Below the pieces are notes generated by a model that was not told the origin of the DNA, did not search any database, and saw only the letters and a program-made list of their open reading frames with translations. DNA of 8,934 bases from an uncultured Planctomycetaceae bacterium (lineage in GTDB: Bacteria > Planctomycetota > Planctomycetia > Pirellulales > UBA1268): assembly GCA_903885855.1 (NCBI GenBank), contig CAISKG010000535.1, positions 1 to 8,934 on the forward strand, given 5' to 3'. The position numbers and the translations under genes are program-made. Each line of letters starts with the position of its first letter. The first letter of the stretch is position 1. Positions 6,621 through 8,934 of this stretch are shown here, piece after piece.

Positions 6621-8934
6621 GCGCGGCCGCGCGGCCGGCGCGGGGCGCGGGCCTTCGTGGCCGGCGGGGCGGCCGGCTCCTCCGACAGCGGCGCGGGGCC
6701 GCCGTCGCCCTCTCCCGGCCCGCTCACGCCAGCCACCCGCTCCACCAGGGGCCGCGAGGGGCGGCCGCTGGGGGCTGCGGTCACCGCCGTGGTGCCCACC
6801 GGGGTGGGAGGCGTGGCCCCGTGCTCGGCGGCGCTGGGGGGGGAGACGATGCCGACGTAGCCCAGGCCGGCGAGATGGCCGGAATGGATGACGGTCGGAT
6901 GGGGCAGCCGCGGCCCGGCGGCGCGGGGATACCCGAGGCCGCCGCGCGAGTGGCGCACCGGCACGGGCTCGACGGGCGCCGTCCACGCCGCGGCCGGCGG
7001 CGGGGCCGGAAGCGGGGCGGCGGGCGCCGGGGCGAGATGATGGACCACCACCCGCGGCCGTGGCGCCGGCTCGGCGGGCGGGGGAGCCGGCTGCACCGGC
7101 TCGACCACGGCGATCCGCGCCGTCGCCACCGGGATCTCGGTGTCGAACAACGTGCGCACGCGCGCTCCCACGTCGCGGAAGATCGCCGCCACGTGGGCGT
7201 GGCAGGTGAGCACGATCATCTGCCGCTCGCGCGGCTGGTCGGCGACGAAATCGACGAGTGCCCGGGCGGCCGCGCGGGCGCGGGCGTCGTCGAAATTGAC
7301 CAGCGCGTCGTCGATCACCACCGGCAGGTGCACGCCGTGGCGCTCGAGATCCCGCACCAGCGCCAGGCGCAGCGCGAGGAACGCCTGCTCGCGGGTGCCG
7401 CGGCTGAGCCGGTCGGGGTTCCACACCATCCCGGTGCGGTCGTGGATCTCGAGACGGGCCTCGTGGATCGAGGTCGTGATCCGGTCGTAATGCCCCTCGG
7501 TGAGGCGATCGAGCCAGCGGGACGCCTCGCGGAGCACCGCCGGCTGATGGTCGCGGGCGAACGCCTCGCGGGCCGCCTCGAGCATCCCCCGGGCGCTGTC
7601 GAGCATGCCCCGGCGGCGCAGCTGGGCGTCGAGGTCGTGCTCGACGGCGGCGATCTCCGCCTGCAGGCCCTCGGTCGAGTGGTCGCGGGCCGCGGCCCCG
7701 ACGGCCTCCGCCGCGGCGGCGCGGGCATCGCGGCAGCGATCGAGCGCCTCGCGCGCGGCGAGCGTCCCCAGGTGTGCCTCGGCGAGGCGCTGCTCGAGCG
7801 TCACCGGCCGCGTCGCCGCGAGCCAGTCCTCCAGGTCGGCGAGCTCGGCGATCGGGCGGCGCGCCTCGATCCAGGCCCGCTCCGCGGCCACGCAGCGCTG
7901 CCGCGCTTCCTCGGCGGCCGGTCGCCGGTCGACCAGCGGCAGGAACTCCTGCTCCGTCTCCACCCCCCAGCGGGCGACGATCTCGCGCACGCGCTTCTCG
8001 GCCAGCTTGACGCGCGCCAGCGCCTCGCGGTGGCGGCGCCGGGCGCGCTCGAGCCGCGCGGTCATGCGCCCGCGGAGACGGTGGAACGATGTCTCGCGCT
8101 CGAGGCGCTCGCGCAGCTGGGCGAGCTGGTCCAGCGGCGAGCCCTCGGGCAGCATGTCGCACTCCACCATCACCTCCTCGACGCGCTGGCCGGCGGCGGC
8201 GAGCTCCTCCTGGCGGAGCCGGGCGTCCTCCGAGGTGCGGCGGCGCTCCTCGTCGAGGGCCACGAGCGCCGCCCGGTGGCGGGCCAGGCGGCGGACGTCG
8301 AGGGGGGAGAGGGTGGGGGGCAGGGCGCGGCCCTCGAGGGCCCGCTTCCACGCGCCGCGCGCCGCCGAGCGGGCCTCGAGGGCCCGGGCGAGATCCTGGC
8401 GGGCCGCCTCCACCCGGTCGGCGAGGAGATGGATCGAGCCCTCGCGCGCGGCGAGGCCCTCGAGGCGCTCGACCTCCGCCAGCGCCGCCGCCAGCCGGCG
8501 CTCGAGCGCCGGGGCATGCTCCCCGGGCCAGCGCTCGGAGGCGGAGCGGAAGGAGTCGAGCCGCTTGTCGAGCAGGGCGCACTGGGCCGACGCGTCGTCG
8601 CGCTGCTTGCGCGCCATGGTCACCTGGCGGCGGGCGGCCTCGAGGCGCTCGCTGGCGGAGCGGTCGAGGGTCCAGGTGACGACCGACGCCAGCCCCGTGC
8701 CGACCAGCCCCAGCGCCGCCAGGGCGTAGGCCAGGCCGCCGGTGACCATCGCCGGCAGGAGGAGGCCGGAGAGGATCATGGCGGCGCCGGTGACGAACAC
8801 CGCGCCGAGCCCGAGGAGCCACTCCATGGGGATGAGCTGACCCTTGAGGTGCGCCGCCACGTCGCGGTCGAGCGCCGCAAGCGCCCGATCGAGCTCCGTG
8901 ACGTGCTCGCCGGCGGCGATGCGGTTGCGCACCA
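6614..8934 (-). CDS. YhaN/SbcC-like coiled-coil ABC-type ATPase, C-terminal part (5' end beyond window)
   Basis: At least 772 residues lie in the window; the frame is open at the right edge and the Walker A end is missing, so no true start is visible. Numbering from the first in-window codon, two hydrophobic segments at about 36-60 and 62-88 are followed by some 380 residues rich in Ala, Arg, Glu and Leu with heptad character (92-470), typical of coiled coil. The C-terminal ATPase lobe follows: TEGHYDRITT (478-487), ABC signature LSRGTREQAF (509-518), Walker B VVIDDALVNFDD (538-549) and switch histidines LTCHAH (575-580). This order fits the YhaN branch of the SbcC/Rad50/RecF-like ATPases, which often has a membrane-spanning hinge. 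From about 604 to 772 comes a low-complexity Pro/Ala/Arg tail without a recognised fold. Relatives act on DNA ends or in repair; here this is inference. YhaN genes often sit beside a YhaO-type nuclease, which would lie to the right of the window. It converges with the spermidine-synthase-like gene. Confidence 0.85.
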   Translation of the reverse strand, partial: VRNRIAAGEHVTELDRALAALDRDVAAHLKGQLIPMEWLLGLGAVFVTGAAMILSGLLLPAMVTGGLAYALAALGLVGTGLASVVTWTLDRSASERLEAARRQVTMARKQRDDASAQCALLDKRLDSFRSASERWPGEHAPALERRLAAALAEVERLEGLAAREGSIHLLADRVEAARQDLARALEARSAARGAWKRALEGRALPPTLSPLDVRRLARHRAALVALDEERRRTSEDARLRQEELAAAGQRVEEVMVECDMLPEGSPLDQLAQLRERLERETSFHRLRGRMTARLERARRRHREALARVKLAEKRVREIVARWGVETEQEFLPLVDRRPAAEEARQRCVAAERAWIEARRPIAELADLEDWLAATRPVTLEQRLAEAHLGTLAAREALDRCRDARAAAAEAVGAAARDHSTEGLQAEIAAVEHDLDAQLRRRGMLDSARGMLEAAREAFARDHQPAVLREASRWLDRLTEGHYDRITTSIHEARLEIHDRTGMVWNPDRLSRGTREQAFLALRLALVRDLERHGVHLPVVIDDALVNFDDARARAAARALVDFVADQPRERQMIVLTCHAHVAAIFRDVGARVRTLFDTEIPVATARIAVVEPVQPAPPPAEPAPRPRVVVHHLAPAPAAPLPAPPPAAAWTAPVEPVPVRHSRGGLGYPRAAGPRLPHPTVIHSGHLAGLGYVGIVSPPSAAEHGATPPTPVGTTAVTAAPSGRPSRPLVERVAGVSGPGEGDGGPAPLSEEPAAPPATKARAPRRPRGRAD

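Noticed and set aside
6555..8822. Second long minus-strand frame across the ATPase gene, and Arg/Ser-rich plus-strand frames at 7605-8729
   Set aside because: Only the frame ending at 6614 has the ABC signature, Walker B and switch histidine; the others are arginine-, proline- or serine-rich shadows.
1..8934. Search by eye for tRNA/rRNA genes, CRISPR repeats, transposases, integrases, toxin-antitoxin pairs and defence genes
   Set aside because: No evenly spaced repeats, no recognisable tRNA arms, and no mobile-element or defence protein motifs were found; the YhaN-like ATPase alone is not evidence of a defence system.

Overview
The window looks like a piece of a very GC-rich bacterial chromosome, most likely from a Planctomycetota member (Pirellulales-like). 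That assignment is an inference. It rests on the base composition, on short unlinked genes in mixed orientation, on the near-absence of Shine-Dalgarno sequences, and on the style of the membrane glycosyltransferase and the YhaN-like ATPase. No RNA gene, insertion sequence, CRISPR array or prophage feature was seen.

Left to right: (1) 1-164 (+) is the end of a reading frame matching the metal-binding core of M42 aminopeptidases. It stops just before the catalytic Glu-Glu pair should appear, so it looks truncated. (2) 149-2438 (-) is a large membrane glycosyltransferase that joins a cytoplasmic GT2 domain (polyprenyl-phosphate sugar synthase type) to a GT-C/ArnT-like multi-spanning domain. Its frame is broken by one extra base in a five-base homopolymer at 2077-2081. 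(3) 2439-2602 is the only sizeable intergenic region, between divergent genes, and carries a perfect 13-bp inverted repeat. (4) 2603-3757 (+) is an AI-2E/PerM family transporter. (5) 3786-4253 (+) is a small unrecognised membrane-anchored protein whose strong ribosome binding site can be masked by a hairpin starting at the previous gene's end. (6) 4339-6609 (+) is a fused membrane/spermidine-synthase-like protein. (7) 6614 to the right edge (-) is the C-terminal part of a YhaN/SbcC-like coiled-coil ATPase with two membrane segments and a long proline-rich tail. Genes 6 and 7 converge with four bases between their stop codons, and an exact 18-bp palindrome covers both stops.

The three plus-strand genes from 2603 to 6609 lie close together (28 and 85 nt gaps) and may be co-transcribed, but nothing in their sequences ties them to one pathway. 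Most of the window encodes envelope proteins.

I do not see a clear new multi-gene system. The observations most worth a check are the GT2/GT-C fusion with its C5 frameshift, the truncated M42 gene against the glycosyltransferase end, the SMC-like ATPase with a membrane insert, and three inverted repeats placed at gene boundaries.
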